Under the pieces are notes generated by a model that had not been told where the DNA came from, searched no databases, and saw only the letters and a program-made list of their open reading frames with translations. Positions 3,822-5,877 of a stretch of DNA of 5,877 nt are shown here, in pieces (positions within the stretch are counted from its first letter, which is position 1; each line of letters opens with the position of its first letter). The translations under genes and the position numbers were made by a program. The stretch comes from Anaerolineae bacterium (lineage in GTDB: Bacteria; Chloroflexota; Anaerolineae; E26-bin7): NCBI GenBank assembly GCA_029933115.1, contig JAOZOT010000163.1, positions 1,619 through 7,495 on the forward strand, given 5' to 3'.

Positions 3822-5877
3822 ATGATTAAACCTCGCCTGACTAACCTGGTTTGGATTGCACTCCTCGCAGCGTCCCTGTCCAGTTGTACGCCGACACAAC
3901 CTACCCCTACCCCTGTCATGCCTCTGGCTGCGCCGGTCGGCTCACCGATGCCGACCCTGACGGCTGAGCCTGTTCTCAGCGACGCTACTCCACCCCCCTC
4001 GCCCACGGCGGAGCCAACAGAGGTGCCTACTTCGCCCCCTCCACCTGTTCCACCGGCCGTCGCGCCGGCCCCAGGAGCAACGCCCACCCCTACCATTCCC
4101 CAACCCACACCCGTTCCAACGCCTGGGGAAGAAGGCCCCCTGCCCGGCGTCGTAGCCGAGATAGACCTGGGCCTACCGGAAGGGGACGGCTACTGGCCCA
4201 AGGCCCTGGCCCTGGACGAGGAAACCGGCCTCCTCTACGTCCTCAACTACAGCTACGAGGGCACAGACCAGGGCTGTGTTTCGGTGCTGGATGCGTCGAA
4301 GGGGCCTGCCCTGAGCCCGTCGAAGGGTGAACTGTTGGATGTCATCCCTCTGCCTTGGTCCTCTCTCGGGCCGCTGGCGGTCGCGGCGGGGCGCATCTAC
4401 ATCAACTTCGAGGACGAGAAACACCAGGATCACCTGGCCGTCATTGACGCCACCTCCCACGAGGGGCTGGTCACTGTGCCCATCAAGTCCCTGTACTCTC
4501 ACCAACCGATGCTGGTTGACCCCACCACCGACCGGTTGTACGTGGCCTTCGGCAACCACCTGGAGGTGCGCTCGGCCACCGATCTGACATTGCTGGACAG
4601 TCTGTCCTTTGAAGCGCACCTGAGCGAAGACTCCCCTCTGGCCCTCGACTCACGTGCCGGACGGCTCTACCTGGCCCAGGGCTCCCGCCTGGAAGTGCGC
4701 GATGCCGACACCCTGGAACTGCTTGGCACCTTCCCCGATAGCGATGCTGCTTACTACGGCTTGCATCTGACTGCGGACGGGAAGCGACTCTACGTCTGCA
4801 CCGGTGAAAAATCGCCGACCACCGGCACCTTGAGCGAACTGCTGGCTTTTGACGCGGCCAGCGGTCAGTTGCTGGCTGAGTGGGGACCGTATAAGGGAAA
4901 AATCGTGGGCTGGGACGAGGAAGCCGGCCGAGTCTACCTGACCCGCTCGCAGGCCATGAAACAATGGCTGACGGCGGTGGACCTGGAAAACGGTCAGTCC
5001 CCGGCTGAGCTGGCGATAGGGGAACCCTACGAGGCGCTGCTTTGGGACTCCCAACGCGGCCGGCTGTACCTGGCTCGAGAGAATCGGCACAGTGTGACCG
5101 CCGTTGACCTGATGGCCATGGAGGTGGAAGCTGAGGTGCCCGTGGGCATCGAACTGAAAGACCTGGTCGTTGACTCCACCGCCGGCCGGCTCTACCTCAG
5201 CGACAGTGCGGGCCGGGTGCACGTCCTGGACAGCGAAACCTACGACCGCCTGGCTACTCTGCCTGGACGGGGACAACTCACTCTGGACGCTGCCAATCAG
5301 CGGCTCTACGTGGCTGAAGATTACGGAGAAGCGGTCACTGTCCTGGACTTGGAGGCGCTGACGGTGGCCGGGACGATCCCCGAAGGCGGCTATGTCAGCG
5401 TGGACAGCGCCCGCAATCGGGTCTTTGTCGGACATCACATCGGCGCGAATGGCCCTCACCCCGGCGACGAAGGCGTGCGAGTCTTCGACGGGGCCACCCT
5501 GGAGCAAATCGCCGTCGTCCCTCAATCGGGCGTCCCCACCTACAACCCCCTGGCCGACGAACTTTACATCGTGAACATGACAGCCTACGTTGTCAATGGG
5601 GAGACATTGCAGGTCACCGGTGATCTGACACCGGACGTCACGGCCGCCAACGAACAGTTGCCCTGGTGCAACAGTTGTCCCATAGTCACTGCTGTCAAGG
5701 TCTACCCGGAGCACAACCTGCTGGTGGTCCGCCTGACCACCATCTCGGCCGGCAAAGGGGCCGGCTACTACCCGGCGCCGCGCTTCTTCGACGCCACCAC
5801 CCGCGAGACGGTGCCCCGCCCCGTGACCCTGGAAGACACTTGCCTGGGGGAACTCGTCGTCGGCCCCATTGATGGAC
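3822..5877 (+). CDS. Secreted lipoprotein with Pro/Thr-rich tether and multi-blade beta-propeller (3' end outside window)
   Basis: The frame is open for 685 codons to the window edge with no stop. Residues 1-21 are a lipoprotein signal peptide: basic MIKPR, hydrophobic LVWIALLAASL, lipobox LSSC with lipidated Cys22. Residues 23 to about 110 are a Pro/Thr/Ser/Ala-rich linker with TPTP units, as in many Chloroflexota surface lipoproteins. From about 128 a repeat of about 40-50 residues follows the pattern L-x-x-D-x-x-x-x-R-L-Y-V, then V-x-V-x-D-x-x-T. Blades begin near 128, 181, 228, 270, 313, 359, 403, 446, 484, 523, 570 and 622. This resembles YVTN/WD40-like propellers of the NHL/quinoprotein type, which usually bind ligands or partners extracellularly. 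No catalytic motif is seen. Twelve blades exceed one ring, so two propellers are likely. WCNSCP at 615-620 is an unusual Cys pair. The gene is divergent from the peptidase operon, 82 bp away. Any domain after residue 685 is unknown. Confidence 0.85.
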   Translation, partial: MIKPRLTNLVWIALLAASLSSCTPTQPTPTPVMPLAAPVGSPMPTLTAEPVLSDATPPPSPTAEPTEVPTSPPPPVPPAVAPAPGATPTPTIPQPTPVPTPGEEGPLPGVVAEIDLGLPEGDGYWPKALALDEETGLLYVLNYSYEGTDQGCVSVLDASKGPALSPSKGELLDVIPLPWSSLGPLAVAAGRIYINFEDEKHQDHLAVIDATSHEGLVTVPIKSLYSHQPMLVDPTTDRLYVAFGNHLEVRSATDLTLLDSLSFEAHLSEDSPLALDSRAGRLYLAQGSRLEVRDADTLELLGTFPDSDAAYYGLHLTADGKRLYVCTGEKSPTTGTLSELLAFDAASGQLLAEWGPYKGKIVGWDEEAGRVYLTRSQAMKQWLTAVDLENGQSPAELAIGEPYEALLWDSQRGRLYLARENRHSVTAVDLMAMEVEAEVPVGIELKDLVVDSTAGRLYLSDSAGRVHVLDSETYDRLATLPGRGQLTLDAANQRLYVAEDYGEAVTVLDLEALTVAGTIPEGGYVSVDSARNRVFVGHHIGANGPHPGDEGVRVFDGATLEQIAVVPQSGVPTYNPLADELYIVNMTAYVVNGETLQVTGDLTPDVTAANEQLPWCNSCPIVTAVKVYPEHNLLVVRLTTISAGKGAGYYPAPRFFDATTRETVPRPVTLEDTCLGELVVGPIDG
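4294..4327 (+). repeat. In-frame 24-bp insertion resembling a dispersed repeat, with 10-bp direct repeats
   Basis: CGTCGAAGGG occurs at 4294-4303 and again at 4318-4327, spaced exactly 24 bp, with CCTGCCCTGAGCC between them. It encodes SKG-PALSP-SKG at residues 159-169. Removing eight codons would leave LDASKGELLDV, which matches the other blades' V-x-D-x-x-x-G-x-x-L pattern (for example FDAASGQLLAE). The form CCCTGAGC...TCGAAGGG is like a short element I recall as scattered through many bacterial genomes; this is recollection, not a search. Confidence 0.55.

Noticed and set aside
4173..4619. Minus-strand open frame of 148 codons
   Set aside because: It is also antisense to the propeller gene and has no family features.
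4619..4629. Second copy of the CCTGAGC repeat (CCTGAGCGAAG)
   Set aside because: Only the left half matches, there is no flanking duplication, and the encoded residues fit a normal blade, so chance is likely.
4650..5714. Long minus-strand open frame of 354 codons
   Set aside because: It is antisense to the clearly repetitive propeller coding sequence. Its translation is Val/Gln/His/Gly-rich with no recognisable motif or ribosome site, as expected for a shadow of a GC-rich gene.

Overview
This 5.9 kb window is GC-rich, gene-dense bacterial DNA. Three things suggest a Chloroflexota (Anaerolineae-like) genome: a DapL-type aminotransferase, a lipoprotein with a long Thr/Pro-rich linker behind its lipobox, and the general codon and GC character. 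This is an inference from style; the window has no rRNA or marker gene to settle it. There is no stretch over 300 bases without a gene.

Layout. Bases 2-118 hold the proline-rich C-terminal tail of a plus-strand gene that enters from the left. A plus-strand series follows: an LL-diaminopimelate aminotransferase-type PLP enzyme (145-1305), a 138-bp gap with two inverted repeats (1329-1357 and 1378-1401), a LOG-family (Rossmann, lysine-decarboxylase-like) protein (1443-1976), and a ten-helix EamA/DMT transporter (1977-2921) whose ATG directly abuts the LOG stop codon. These could be co-transcribed. A plausible common theme is amino-acid or nucleotide metabolism plus metabolite export, but the sequence does not prove a joint pathway.

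A two-gene minus-strand operon converges on the transporter with a 16-bp gap. Its first gene (3362-3739) encodes a 125-residue protein with a PepSY-like C-terminal half. Its second gene (2938-3396) encodes a 152-residue stand-alone C39-like papain-fold cysteine peptidase. They overlap by 35 bp and share one good promoter (TTGCAT, 17 bp, extended TATAAT) and a strong ribosome binding site before the first gene. PepSY domains are known peptidase inhibitors, so this looks like a compact peptidase/partner module and is the best candidate for an undescribed system here.

Divergent from this operon, a plus-strand gene starts at 3822 and is still open at the right edge (at least 685 codons). It encodes a secreted lipoprotein: lipobox Cys22, a Pro/Thr-rich tether to about residue 110, then at least twelve YVTN-like beta-propeller blades. 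In its first blade there is an in-frame 24-bp insertion that resembles a dispersed genomic repeat.
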